From PWQG01 sp040882255 (GTDB lineage: Bacteria; Pseudomonadota; Gammaproteobacteria; Pseudomonadales; Pseudohongiellaceae), in contig JBBEBP010000026.1 in assembly GCA_040882255.1 (NCBI GenBank), positions 1 to 64,000 of the forward strand: a stretch of DNA of 64,000 bases. Direction: 5' to 3'. The position numbers were made by a program, and so were the translations under genes. Positions 1-7,981 of the stretch are shown here, one piece after another. Every line of letters starts with the position of its first letter. Within the stretch, counting starts at the first letter, position 1. The notes under the pieces are model-generated. The model was not told where the DNA came from, made no database searches, and saw only the letters and a program-made list of their open reading frames with translations.

Positions 1-32
1 GCACGGTTTCTGCGTAAAAGGCAAGCCACCCG

Positions 33-50
33 CCCCCCCCCCCCCCCCCC
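33..50. repeat. C18 homopolymer tract
   Basis: Eighteen consecutive C residues lie three bases beyond the stop codon of the Fic gene, outside its coding sequence. Long G/C tracts are slippage-prone and can drive phase variation when they sit in a gene or promoter. Here the tract is in the 3' flank of the only visible gene, so any effect on a gene beyond the window edge is unknown. It could also be a sequencing or assembly artefact. Confidence 0.9.
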
Positions 51-53
51 GCT

Positions 54-1262
54 CTACTTTTCGGGAAAAAGCCCCGGCATCCACCGGGAAGCCAGAGCCG
101 CCGGAAAAGCGAGCTGCAACGGCGATCGCACCGTTTCGGCGCGTAGCGCTCCCCGCTCCAGCAGCACGGAAGTAACCCGCCTGGCCTGCCGGTCACTCAC
201 GCCCAGCAATTCAGGGACTTCGGCGCGCGGCAGATCGCCGCGGTAGAGAACCGCCTCGAGAACCTTGCCCGATTTGGGCGGCAGGGCATCTGCGCGCACT
301 TCTTCTTCCGTCCACAGCAGTATCCGATCGCGCAACCGTTCCGGCTTCACGAGTCCCTCCATGAAGGCGACCTGATCGAGACAGGTTTCCAGGAAAAAGC
401 CTGTAAAAGCGACCAGCGCTTCTTCGCTCAAATTGCCTCGCCCGTCCAGGTCATTGCGGCGGCCCAGGTCACAGGCAGCCAGGTGTCTCTTGTAGGTATC
501 GACATCACGAGCCAGACCTCTTGCGACCGACCAGATGCCGCCCGTTTCCAGGGTTCGTAGCAGCATGGCATGAGACATCAGTCTCGCCACGCGGCCATTG
601 CCATCCAGGAAGGGGTGAATCCACAAAAGCCGATGATGGGCACAGGCGGCGGCAAGTATGCTGTTGGCCTTGCCGAGATGGCCATAGACGTTCTCGAACC
701 GGCGCAGAAAGCGGGGCACCCCGCCAGGGCTGATGGACACATGCCTGCCGACCTGGACATCCCGTTGGCGAAACTCTCCCGGGATCACCCGCAGCGTCTC
801 CCCGGTATGAGGTTCCTCAACCAGAAGAAGGGACTCCGGCAGAAACTCGCAGAATCGCTGATGCAGCTCACACAGGCCTTCCCGGCTCGTTTCGCGCCCC
901 GCCAGTCCGCCTGCATCGATCCATTGCTGAACCCGGATATGCGCCTCGGCTTCATGCTGCAGGTCCCGCTGCCCGGGGTCGGCGCTGTAGTCCTTTTTCA
1001 GCGCCCGCTCGATATCCACGGGATGCGTGTCGTGGCCTTCAATGAGATTGCTGTAATAACAGTTCATGGATCGCACCAGGTCAGCGAGCGCCACGGCGAC
1101 GCCGTCTGGCAGCCGGCTACGAAAAGCCGCCGAGCGCGAAGCGAGATCAAGGGCCAGATCCACCAGCTTCTCCCGCCCGCCTGCCTCCTCCCGGATCAGC
1201 AGTGGCTCCATCAGTGAGGCACTTTCCTGCCGGTCTTCCGCCGCCTTTCTGTCCGCATCCAT
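54..1262 (-). CDS. Fic-domain protein (class II, predicted AMP transferase) with C-terminal winged helix
   Basis: This 402-residue protein carries the Fic catalytic signature HPFLDGNGRVAR at residues 216-227, with the catalytic His and the Asn/Arg that bind nucleotide phosphates. An inhibitory-helix motif SNLIEG at residues 71-76 fits (S/T)xxxE(G/N) and lies N-terminal to the Fic core, which defines class II Fic proteins that inhibit themselves. A winged-helix-like segment (about 334-375, LGVSDRQARRVTSVLLERG) suggests DNA binding. Family members transfer AMP to Ser/Thr/Tyr of target proteins; the target here is unknown. The ATG is preceded by GGAG about 9 bases upstream. No antitoxin gene is adjacent, as expected when the inhibitory helix is internal. 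Repeats just upstream (1261-1362) may be its operator. Confidence 0.9.
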   Translation of the reverse strand: MDADRKAAEDRQESASLMEPLLIREEAGGREKLVDLALDLASRSAAFRSRLPDGVAVALADLVRSMNCYYSNLIEGHDTHPVDIERALKKDYSADPGQRDLQHEAEAHIRVQQWIDAGGLAGRETSREGLCELHQRFCEFLPESLLLVEEPHTGETLRVIPGEFRQRDVQVGRHVSISPGGVPRFLRRFENVYGHLGKANSILAAACAHHRLLWIHPFLDGNGRVARLMSHAMLLRTLETGGIWSVARGLARDVDTYKRHLAACDLGRRNDLDGRGNLSEEALVAFTGFFLETCLDQVAFMEGLVKPERLRDRILLWTEEEVRADALPPKSGKVLEAVLYRGDLPRAEVPELLGVSDRQARRVTSVLLERGALRAETVRSPLQLAFPAALASRWMPGLFPEK

Positions 1263-1275
1263 GTCCGCTTCTCCG

Positions 1276-1304
1276 AATACTGTATTTCAATACTATCAAA
1301 TACT
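1276..1304. promoter_or_regulatory. Three AATACT repeats upstream of the Fic gene
   Basis: AATACT occurs at 1276-1281, 1289-1294 and 1299-1304. The first copy is part of the palindrome AATACTGTATT. The cluster sits 14-42 bases upstream of the fic start codon, where a repressor or the Fic winged helix itself could bind. This is inference from position and repetition only. Confidence 0.4.
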
Positions 1305-1326
1305 ACCATCGTTCAAAGAAATTACT

Positions 1327-1362
1327 ATGTCCGCTTCTATGTCCGTTATCACGTCCGGTTCC
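1327..1362. repeat. Degenerate 12-bp tandem repeat, 3 units, with an outlying fourth copy
   Basis: Three consecutive units share the ATGTCCG/ACGTCCG core: ATGTCCGCTTCT (1327-1338), ATGTCCGTTATC (1339-1350) and ACGTCCGGTTCC (1351-1362). An exact copy of the first unit lies at 1261-1272 and overlaps the fic start codon and ribosome-binding site. The block is in the otherwise featureless 271-bp gap between the divergent fic and TRIC genes. Confidence 0.6.
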
Positions 1363-1533
1363 CGCCGCGTCTGTCTCAAACCTGGCCCTATCACCATCTC
1401 GCCATCCTGCTAGACTGAGCGCAACAAGTCTTCAGGGCACGACCCCGCTCCCCGGTACGCCTCGGAGAGGCCGCATCGTGAAATTCGGAAGCATCCACGA
1501 AACGAGGGAAGCCCATGTCATGAGGGAAACAAA

Positions 1534-2139
1534 TTGCTGCTGTATATCCTGGATCTGATTGGCGTCGCCGTATTTGCCGTCAGCGGCGTATTGGCTGCGC
1601 GTGACCGTGATCTGGATCTTCTCGGCGTTGTCGTGGTGGCCACAATCACCGCCATCGGTGGCGGTACACTGCGTGACCTGTTGCTGGATCGTCACCCGAT
1701 CTTCTGGATTACCGATACCCGGTATCTGATGGTGATCATCAGTTCAGCGCTACTGACCATCACCTATGTACGCATCCGGCAGGCGCCGGGCAAGTTGCTG
1801 CAGGTCGCGGACGCCTTCGGCCTGGCGGTCTTTGCGCTGTCCGGTGCGCAGTATGCGGAAGCGATGCAGTTGTCACCGTTGATTGTGGTGCTGATGGGCA
1901 CCATGACGGGCGTAACCGGAGGCATCATCCGGGATGTCATCACTGCCCGTGTGCCGCTGATTTTGCGCCGCGAAATCTATGCCACGGCGGCCATCGCGGG
2001 CATTCTGGCCTATCTGGCAATGAAAGCCCTTGGCGTACCCGACGCAATCTCGTTTGCCAGCGGCATGCTGGTGGTGGTCAGCTTGCGCCTGATCGCGATT
2101 CGCTGGAACCTGCACCTGCCAATGTTCTACAAGCAGTAG
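1534..2139 (+). CDS. TRIC/UPF0126 family membrane channel (YicG-like)
   Basis: This 201-residue protein has about seven hydrophobic segments. It is built as two homologous halves, each with a Gly-rich turn followed by Arg-Asp (GGGTLRDLLL near residue 41 and GGIIRDVI near residue 130). That is the hallmark of the UPF0126/TRIC family. Bacterial TRIC proteins are inner-membrane, K+/Na+-permeable channels, though physiological roles are poorly known and some relatives have been linked to glycine transport. The start is TTG at 1534, chosen because GAGGG lies 8 bases upstream and the first membrane helix begins at once. It stands alone between fic (divergent) and a diguanylate cyclase. Confidence 0.85.
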   Translation: MLLYILDLIGVAVFAVSGVLAARDRDLDLLGVVVVATITAIGGGTLRDLLLDRHPIFWITDTRYLMVIISSALLTITYVRIRQAPGKLLQVADAFGLAVFALSGAQYAEAMQLSPLIVVLMGTMTGVTGGIIRDVITARVPLILRREIYATAAIAGILAYLAMKALGVPDAISFASGMLVVVSLRLIAIRWNLHLPMFYKQ

Positions 2140-2243
2140 GCGGCCAATCCTATCGACCGCGCATTCCGTGCCAGAAGCTGGATAAGCTCATGCCATGGTG
2201 CTACCTTTGACACCTACGCAACCCGGTAGGGAACCGCCCCCTG

Positions 2244-3455
2244 ATGCCCCTGCAACTGGACACCGTCACCCTGGTACTGATGTTCATCACCATCGGGATC
2301 ACAACCTCGGTCATGATGTTCCTCATCTGGCGCATCAACCGGGAGTTGCCGGGCGTGCTGTTCTGGATGGTGGCCGCGATCCTCAACACCGCCACCGCCG
2401 TGGCCTCTCTGCTCACTGCGCTGTTCGCCTGGGGCGGAGGCTGGGGGCCGTTTCTGAACACCACCCTCAGCCTGGTGGCCAACATGCTGGTGCTGGAGGG
2501 GGCACTGCGATTCCGTGGCTATGACTCGCGTCGCCGCGAACAACTATTCCTGGCGCTGATCCCCCTCTTCCTGCTGGTAACCTGGTTCTATCGCTTCGAC
2601 CCGACGGCCCGTGGTGTGTTTCATGATTCGATCGCCATGACCTTCCAGATCGCGGCCGGCGTGGTGATGATCTGGCGTACAGCCAGCCCGGAGGAACGAC
2701 GGGCCAACCTGTTGGCGGCATTCGGCACCATCGCCATCGGGCTGACGATCGCCTGGCGCCTGGCGCTGGCGCTCAGCGGCAGCGCACTGAACGGCCTTGG
2801 TCCCGATTCCCCCACCAATCAGTGGTACCTGTTCGCGGGCGCCAATTTCCACATCGCCTGGATCGTGGGCCTGAGTGTGGCCTGCTACTACCGCTCCCGG
2901 CAACAGGTGATGGCCCTGGCGCGGGAAGATGCGCTCACCGCGTTGCCCAATCGGCGCTGGATCGACGAAAAGCTGGCCGAAACTCTGATCGAGGCACAGC
3001 GCAGCGGCGAGCATTTCGCCGTGATCATGCTGGATATCAATGACTTCAAGAAGATCAATGACCAACACGGTCACAGCACCGGCGACCGGGTACTGGTCCA
3101 GTTTGCGGACCGACTCCGGCAGGCCGTGCGCGAGGCCGATTTCGCGGGCCGCCTGGCCGGTGATGAATTTCTGATTCTGGCACGGCGGATTGACACGCAG
3201 GAACGGCTGGTGCAGCTGGTGGAACGCATCCGTCATCAGTTGAACGAAACCATTGCGCTGAGCGAGCACGAGATCGATATCCGGGTCAGCATCGGCATCG
3301 CCCTTTTCCCCAACGATGGCGACGGCCCGGACCAACTGCTGGGAACTGCCGACGCTGCCATATATCGTGACAAACGACGACAGAGCTCGTCTGCGGGAGA
3401 CCCCGCACGGACATACCGGGCACCGACAACAGCATCGCCGGGGTTCAGGGACTGA
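2244..3455 (+). CDS. Membrane-bound GGDEF diguanylate cyclase
   Basis: This 403-residue protein has an N-terminal membrane region of six or seven helices (about residues 8-215), which looks like a 7TM-type sensory domain, followed by a GGDEF domain (about 225-390). The active-site loop reads AGDEF (305-309), a variant compatible with cyclase activity. An inhibitory RxxD site (READ, 296-299) lies the canonical five residues before it. The metal-binding Asp is in MLDINDFKKIND. It should make cyclic di-GMP from two GTP in response to a membrane-sensed signal that cannot be read from the sequence. No EAL domain is present. Pyruvate kinase follows 29 bp downstream. Confidence 0.9.
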   Translation: MPLQLDTVTLVLMFITIGITTSVMMFLIWRINRELPGVLFWMVAAILNTATAVASLLTALFAWGGGWGPFLNTTLSLVANMLVLEGALRFRGYDSRRREQLFLALIPLFLLVTWFYRFDPTARGVFHDSIAMTFQIAAGVVMIWRTASPEERRANLLAAFGTIAIGLTIAWRLALALSGSALNGLGPDSPTNQWYLFAGANFHIAWIVGLSVACYYRSRQQVMALAREDALTALPNRRWIDEKLAETLIEAQRSGEHFAVIMLDINDFKKINDQHGHSTGDRVLVQFADRLRQAVREADFAGRLAGDEFLILARRIDTQERLVQLVERIRHQLNETIALSEHEIDIRVSIGIALFPNDGDGPDQLLGTADAAIYRDKRRQSSSAGDPARTYRAPTTASPGFRD

Positions 3456-3484
3456 GGACAACCGGAAACAGGAAATCTGCAAAC

Positions 3485-4921
3485 ATGACAGACGCGCCAC
3501 GTCACACAAAGATAGTCTGCACCATGGGCCCGGCGTCCAGCACCCCGGACCGCATCAAGGCGCTGATCAGTGCCGGCATGGATGTGGCAAGACTGAACTT
3601 CTCCCACGGATCACACGAAGACCACCGAGAGGTGGTAGCACTACTGCGCGAGTGCGCACAGGCACAGGGTCGCAATATCCCTGTACTGCTGGACCTGCAG
3701 GGGCCCAAGATCAGGGTGGGTGCCATGCAGGATGGTGAGCAGCATATCGAGGAAGAATCACTGGTACAGCTGACGCCCGATGCCGTGCAGGGTACCAGCA
3801 CACTGATCCCCATCGACTACGATGCCCTGGCAAAGGACGTGCGGGAAGGCGATCGCATCCTGATGGACGACGGACTACTGGAATTCCGCATCGAGGCCAT
3901 CGACGAGGGCAGCATCATGGCCCGTACCGTGGTCGGCGGCCTGCTGAAATCGCGCAAGGGTGTCAATCTGCCGAACGTGAAGACTTCGGTATCGGCCATT
4001 ACCGAAAAAGATGTGGAGGATCTGCATTTCGGTGTCGAGCTGGGCGTGGATTTTGTCGCCATGTCGTTCGTGCGTAATGCCGATGATGTGCGTGAGCTGA
4101 TCAGGCGAATGACAGCACTGGGAACTGATGCCGCAGTGATTGCCAAGATCGAGAAACCCGAGGCCCTGGATGACATCGACGACATCATTGCAGAGTCGGG
4201 CGGCATCATGGTGGCCCGGGGTGACCTGGGTATCGAAATAGAAAGCGAACGTGTACCGCTGATCCAGAAAGACCTGATCGGCCGGTGCCGCCGCGCCGGA
4301 AAACCGGTGATAACAGCCACCCAGCTGCTGGAGTCGATGATCGAGCACCCGCGGCCGACACGGGCGGAAAGCTCGGATGTGGCCAATGCCGTGCTCGATG
4401 GCACGGATGCGGTCATGCTCTCCGGTGAAACCGCCGTCGGCCGCTACCCGGTACAGGCAGTACAGACACTGGACAGAATCTGCCGCAGCGTGGAAAGCGG
4501 CTCGGATCACATCTATTACGGTCTTGGTTTTGTGCGGCCCCGGCATGACGAGAAGCAGATCATCGAGTCACTCAGTTACTCCACCGTGATCATGGCCAGA
4601 GAGGTGGGTGCCCGGGTGATTGCCACCATCACCCATTCGGGCATGACGGCAAAGCGCATCGCCAAGTATCGTCCGGCCATGCCGATCATTGCCTTTACCG
4701 AGAGCGATGAAGTACTGCGGCAACTGAATCTGGTGTGGGGCGTGACCTGCATAAAACTGGAACAGTTGTTCGATACCGATCGCAGCGTGCGCCTGATGGA
4801 GGACTACCTGAAGGATCACGGCCATGTGATACCGGGTGACCGCGTGGTACTCGCTACCGGTATTCCGGTGGCCAAGCGCGGGCGCACTAACATGGTGACC
4901 ATCAATACCGTAAACGGTTGA
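3485..4921 (+). CDS. pyk: Pyruvate kinase
   Basis: This 478-residue protein converts phosphoenolpyruvate and ADP to pyruvate and ATP, the last step of glycolysis in the cytoplasm. Visible signatures are the N-terminal TKIVCTMGPASSTPD and MDVARLNFSHGSHEDH, the catalytic Lys/Mg region IAKIEKPEAL, VARGDLGIEIESERVP, and the substrate region ITATQLLESMIEHPRPTRAE. The length matches PykA/PykF enzymes. The start codon ATG is preceded by GGAAACAGGAAA. The 31-bp gap to the next gene makes co-transcription with the exchanger gene possible. Confidence 0.97.
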   Translation: MTDAPRHTKIVCTMGPASSTPDRIKALISAGMDVARLNFSHGSHEDHREVVALLRECAQAQGRNIPVLLDLQGPKIRVGAMQDGEQHIEEESLVQLTPDAVQGTSTLIPIDYDALAKDVREGDRILMDDGLLEFRIEAIDEGSIMARTVVGGLLKSRKGVNLPNVKTSVSAITEKDVEDLHFGVELGVDFVAMSFVRNADDVRELIRRMTALGTDAAVIAKIEKPEALDDIDDIIAESGGIMVARGDLGIEIESERVPLIQKDLIGRCRRAGKPVITATQLLESMIEHPRPTRAESSDVANAVLDGTDAVMLSGETAVGRYPVQAVQTLDRICRSVESGSDHIYYGLGFVRPRHDEKQIIESLSYSTVIMAREVGARVIATITHSGMTAKRIAKYRPAMPIIAFTESDEVLRQLNLVWGVTCIKLEQLFDTDRSVRLMEDYLKDHGHVIPGDRVVLATGIPVAKRGRTNMVTINTVNG

Positions 4922-4952
4922 AGAGGACAGGCAAGACAGGGAGCTGATAAAC

Positions 4953-5900
4953 ATGGCCATTGATCTTGTATATATAGCGCTCGCCCTCGTCCTGCTTTTT
5001 GTTGGCGCCGAGGGTCTTGTGAGAGGCAGCTCATCACTGGCATTGCGGGCCGGCGTCAGTCCGCTGGTGGTGGGGCTCACCATCGTCGCCTTCGGCACCA
5101 GCTCGCCGGAGCTTGTCGTCAGTATCGAAGCCGCGCTGTCGCAGCAGGGCGATATCGCAGTCGGTAACGTCGTGGGATCGAACTTCTTCAATATCGGCAT
5201 CATCCTTGGTCTGACGGCGCTGTTGTGCCCGATTCCCGTTCACCGGCAGATCATCAGACTCGACGGGCCCATCGCGCTGGGGGTGGCATTGCTGCTGGTG
5301 GTACTACTGCTGGACCAGTCCCTTGCCCGCATCGAGGGTCTGCTGCTGTTCGCGGGTATTCTCGGATACATCTGGATGAGTGTCTCGCTGTCACGCAGGG
5401 AGGAGCAAGCGGACAGCACGACCCCGGATGGCGCTTCCGTTGCGAGCCCGGCCCGCCATTGGGGACTCGACGTTGTGTTCATCCTGGGTGGTCTTGCCGT
5501 GCTGGTGGCGGGGTCGCGCCTGTTGGTCGAGCACGCAATCTCGCTGGCCACGGACCTCGGCATCGATGAAGCCGTGATCGGGCTGACCATTGTCGCAGCG
5601 GGCACCAGCATGCCGGAACTGGCCACGTCCGTGGTGGCTGCGGTCCGGAGGCAACCGGATATCGCCATCGGGAACGTCATCGGGTCGAACATTTTCAATA
5701 TCCTCGGCATACTGGGGCTGTCATCGCTGGTCTCACCGATCACCGCACCCGGCATCTCGCTCGTCGATTACGGGATGATGATCGTCTTCACAGTGCTGCT
5801 CATCCCGCTGCTCTACACAGGACGGATTCTGCACCGGGTCGAGGGCATCGTGTTGCTTGTGCTGTATGGCATCTACCTTTCTGTTCTCTGGCCCAGCTGA
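4953..5900 (+). CDS. Calcium/sodium antiporter, CaCA family (YrbG-like)
   Basis: This 315-residue inner-membrane protein has about ten helices in two inverted repeats. The alpha-repeat motifs are plain: VVGLTIVAFGTSSPELVVS in the first half (with NVVGSNFFNIG) and IGLTIVAAGTSMPELATSV in the second (with NVIGSNIFNILG). The GTS(S/M)PEL residues bind Ca2+ and Na+ in this family. It probably exchanges cytosolic Ca2+ for external Na+. The start ATG follows a GGGAGCTGATAAAC ribosome-binding region. Confidence 0.93.
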   Translation: MAIDLVYIALALVLLFVGAEGLVRGSSSLALRAGVSPLVVGLTIVAFGTSSPELVVSIEAALSQQGDIAVGNVVGSNFFNIGIILGLTALLCPIPVHRQIIRLDGPIALGVALLLVVLLLDQSLARIEGLLLFAGILGYIWMSVSLSRREEQADSTTPDGASVASPARHWGLDVVFILGGLAVLVAGSRLLVEHAISLATDLGIDEAVIGLTIVAAGTSMPELATSVVAAVRRQPDIAIGNVIGSNIFNILGILGLSSLVSPITAPGISLVDYGMMIVFTVLLIPLLYTGRILHRVEGIVLLVLYGIYLSVLWPS

Positions 5901-5971
5901 GCAATCGAGTGGCCGGCACCTGTACTCCTGACAAGGGAAATCGACAACATGGCATCTGATAGAAGTCTCAC

Positions 5972-7144
5972 ATGAACCGTTTTCTGAAAGTATTGCTGAC
6001 TCTGTTCGTCGTCCTGGCACTGGCGGCGCTATACGTGCTCAATCCCCGATTGCCGACCCCGGACGGTGAACAGAGCGCATCGTTGTACCAGCCAGGGACG
6101 TTGCGAATCACAAGAGAGCCCGTCGCTTTGACCGACACCTCACGTGCCACGCCGCCGAACGGTGATTTCCGGGGCAGCGCGGAGCGCAATCTCGACGGTT
6201 TCATCTGGTATCCGGAGGCACGGGAGGCCGGTCCCTTTCCGCTCATCGTCTACAGCCACGGCTTTATGTCCTCAGTGGCCGAGGCGGAGTACGTGGTGGA
6301 CTTCCTGGTGCCGAAGGGCTACGCCGTGGTCGCCGTCGATTATCCACTCAGTCATGGCGGGGCGCCCGGTGGTCCCACGGTTACGGATGTCCTCAACCAG
6401 GCCGGGGACGTCTCCTTTGTCATTGACTCGATGCTGGCCCGCAATGCGGATGCACAGGACAGTCTGCACGGCCTGCTCGATCCATCGCGCATTGCCGCTG
6501 TCGGTCTGTCATTGGGTGGCATGACAACCCAGCTCGCTGCGTATCACCGGGACGAACGCGACCGGCGGCTCGCTGCCGCAGTATCCATAGCCGGGCCAAG
6601 CGAAGCGCTGGAGCGCGCATTTTTCCAGACCACGGATATCCCCTTCCTGATGATCGCCGGCAGCAGTGATGCCATTGTTCCGTATGAAGCGAATGCCGCG
6701 CCGATTCCCGACAAGGTGGACAACAGTCTTCTGGTAACGCTGGACGACGCCAGCCATACCGGATTTGCCAGTGTTGCCAGCACCTTCATGCGCTGGTTCA
6801 ACCACCCCGATGCACTGGTCTGTCCGATGTTGCTGGACGGCCTGGAGGGGGAAAGCGGCGACCGGGACAAGCCGATGCTCGAACCGGACCCGTCAGTTAA
6901 TATCGTCGCATCGAACACCGCGCCCTGCACCATGGACTCTTTCGATCGTTCAATGCGGCCCGGTAAGCAACAGATGCTGACACGGCTGGCGTTGTATGCG
7001 TTTCTGGAAATGTCATTCAGTAGCGATGCAGATCGCCGCACGGTAATGAATCAGTATTTGACTGTCCAGTTCGCCCGGGAGAACCCGTCCGCCAGCGTGG
7101 AGGGAGAATGGGGTACGCAGGTCCGCTCGAGTCTAGCACCCTGA
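5972..7144 (+). CDS. Membrane-anchored alpha/beta hydrolase (dienelactone/PAF-acetylhydrolase-like)
   Basis: This 390-residue protein starts with one hydrophobic helix (residues 4-23) that acts as a signal anchor or signal peptide, so the catalytic part is probably periplasmic. The nucleophile elbow is GLSLGG (Ser180), with an oxyanion-hole YSHGF at 94-98 and a likely catalytic Asp/His in the C-terminal half (SSDAIVPYE and DDASHTGF). The substrate is unknown; related enzymes cleave short-chain esters or platelet-activating-factor-like lipids. The start ATG was chosen because it directly precedes the hydrophobic helix. Confidence 0.8.
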   Translation: MNRFLKVLLTLFVVLALAALYVLNPRLPTPDGEQSASLYQPGTLRITREPVALTDTSRATPPNGDFRGSAERNLDGFIWYPEAREAGPFPLIVYSHGFMSSVAEAEYVVDFLVPKGYAVVAVDYPLSHGGAPGGPTVTDVLNQAGDVSFVIDSMLARNADAQDSLHGLLDPSRIAAVGLSLGGMTTQLAAYHRDERDRRLAAAVSIAGPSEALERAFFQTTDIPFLMIAGSSDAIVPYEANAAPIPDKVDNSLLVTLDDASHTGFASVASTFMRWFNHPDALVCPMLLDGLEGESGDRDKPMLEPDPSVNIVASNTAPCTMDSFDRSMRPGKQQMLTRLALYAFLEMSFSSDADRRTVMNQYLTVQFARENPSASVEGEWGTQVRSSLAP

Positions 7145-7180
7145 CCTTTGATCATACTGAAATTACCAGGAGCTCTCCCG

Positions 7181-7312
7181 ATGTCATCCGAGTCTGACAG
7201 CCCCGATAGTGACGTTACAACGGGCAGCCAGACGCCCATTACAGCGCGTCTGGTCTGCCCATTACTTCTCTACAAGTCAAAAATACGTCACGAATCGTTA
7301 CCGTTGAAATAG
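7181..7312 (+). CDS. Possible 43-residue ORF, unknown
   Basis: A short ORF starts at ATG 7181 behind a well-spaced AGGAG (7168-7172). It encodes 43 residues, Ser/Asp-rich at the start (MSSESDSPDSD), with no recognised domain. It runs through the hairpin at 7222-7260 and antisense into the end of the double-glycine peptide gene. The ribosome-binding site is its only support. It may be chance or the truncated head of a lost gene. Confidence 0.22.
   Translation: MSSESDSPDSDVTTGSQTPITARLVCPLLLYKSKIRHESLPLK
7222..7260. terminator. Strong hairpin, likely bidirectional terminator
   Basis: GGGCAGCCAGACGC (7222-7235) pairs with GCGTCTGGTCTGCCC (7246-7260): an 8-bp stem plus a 6-bp stem around one bulged T, with a 10-base loop. 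It lies after the alpha/beta hydrolase gene (plus) and after the double-glycine peptide gene (minus). It lacks a clean T run on either side, so intrinsic termination is likely but not certain. Confidence 0.6.
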
Positions 7313-7437
7313 TCCGATGTCATCAAACTGGTGAAACCGATGATGACACCATTCAGCGCAAGGTCAATACCAATGATAGCCAGCGGCCCTACTCCTCCAC
7401 TGGCTTGCTCGATCTCGTTCTGAGTCAATTCACGCAT
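7288..7437 (-). CDS. Double-glycine-leader peptide, bacteriocin/microcin-like (49 residues)
   Basis: This 49-residue peptide begins MRELTQNEIEQASGG, a textbook double-glycine leader ending at Gly14-Gly15. C39-peptidase ABC exporters (PCAT) recognise such leaders and cleave after GG. The predicted mature part (residues 16-49) is Gly/Ile/Leu-rich and hydrophobic, with a GxxxG helix-packing motif GVIIG at 30-34 as in class IIb bacteriocins. It ends in a polar tail, DYFNGNDS. There are no cysteines. GGAGG (minus-strand orientation) sits 8 bases before the ATG. The flanking DNA is AT-richer than neighbouring genes, suggesting acquisition. No exporter, immunity gene or maturation enzyme is recognisable in the window, except possibly the divergent mini-protein at 7588. 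The leader call is strong; bacteriocin activity is inference. Confidence 0.75.
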   Translation of the reverse strand: MRELTQNEIEQASGGVGPLAIIGIDLALNGVIIGFTSLMTSDYFNGNDS

Positions 7438-7587
7438 AACAGTTTCCTCCATGAACTAGTTGGTAATACCGGAATAATCATCCGGCAATAATAAGTATAG
7501 CCTGACCCTGTCGATTTTTCTCAGAACGCTGGACAGATTCACCGCGTGCTACTACGCTGGATACAGGAAGCACAGGAGAAACAGCTC

Positions 7588-7773
7588 ATGAAGGCACACT
7601 TCTGGTTCTTGGCCGCCGCATTGCTATGCGTGACAATCGCACTCTACGCAGCAACCTTTCATACCGAAAAACTACTGGATAATGGCCCGTTGACCTGGCT
7701 GGTGGCCACGTCTTTACTGTCCGCAGGCCTGACAGGCATTACCCTGGAAATCCGGTCCCGTCATAGCGAATGA
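7588..7773 (+). CDS. Small two-helix membrane protein (61 residues)
   Basis: The ORF opens at 7546, but the likely start is ATG 7588, which has a GGAGA ribosome-binding site 8 bases upstream (AGGAGAAACAGCTC). The 61-residue product has two hydrophobic segments (about residues 4-21, FWFLAAALLCVTIALYAA, and 32-49, LTWLVATSLLSAGLTGI) joined by a short polar loop, with a charged tail. It matches no family I recognise. It is divergent from the double-glycine peptide gene with a 150-bp shared upstream region. Its size and topology are typical of bacteriocin immunity proteins, but that role is speculative. Confidence 0.5.
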   Translation: MKAHFWFLAAALLCVTIALYAATFHTEKLLDNGPLTWLVATSLLSAGLTGITLEIRSRHSE

Positions 7774-7981
7774 TGGCCCACTAGTTTCGATACCCCGGTA
7801 CGGCTCCGGCTTCCTCCGCAGCATGCGCCAGTCTGCCGGGGGCGATGCGGAAAAGACAGGGCCGAGGGTGTCATGGTGTCGATCTCGGTATTGTAAATTC
7901 CCGGAGTTTGAGTGAATATGCCCCGATCAACCCACGCATGGGATGCAGTCGCGCCCAGTCCAGCCGAAAGTGAGCCACACC
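7774..7981. other. Intergenic region upstream of the AST cluster
   Basis: No gene is seen in these 208 bp. They should contain the promoter of the arginine-catabolism operon. TGAATAT near 7913 resembles half of an E. coli-type ARG box, but no convincing second half is visible, so ArgR control is only a suggestion. Confidence 0.3.
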
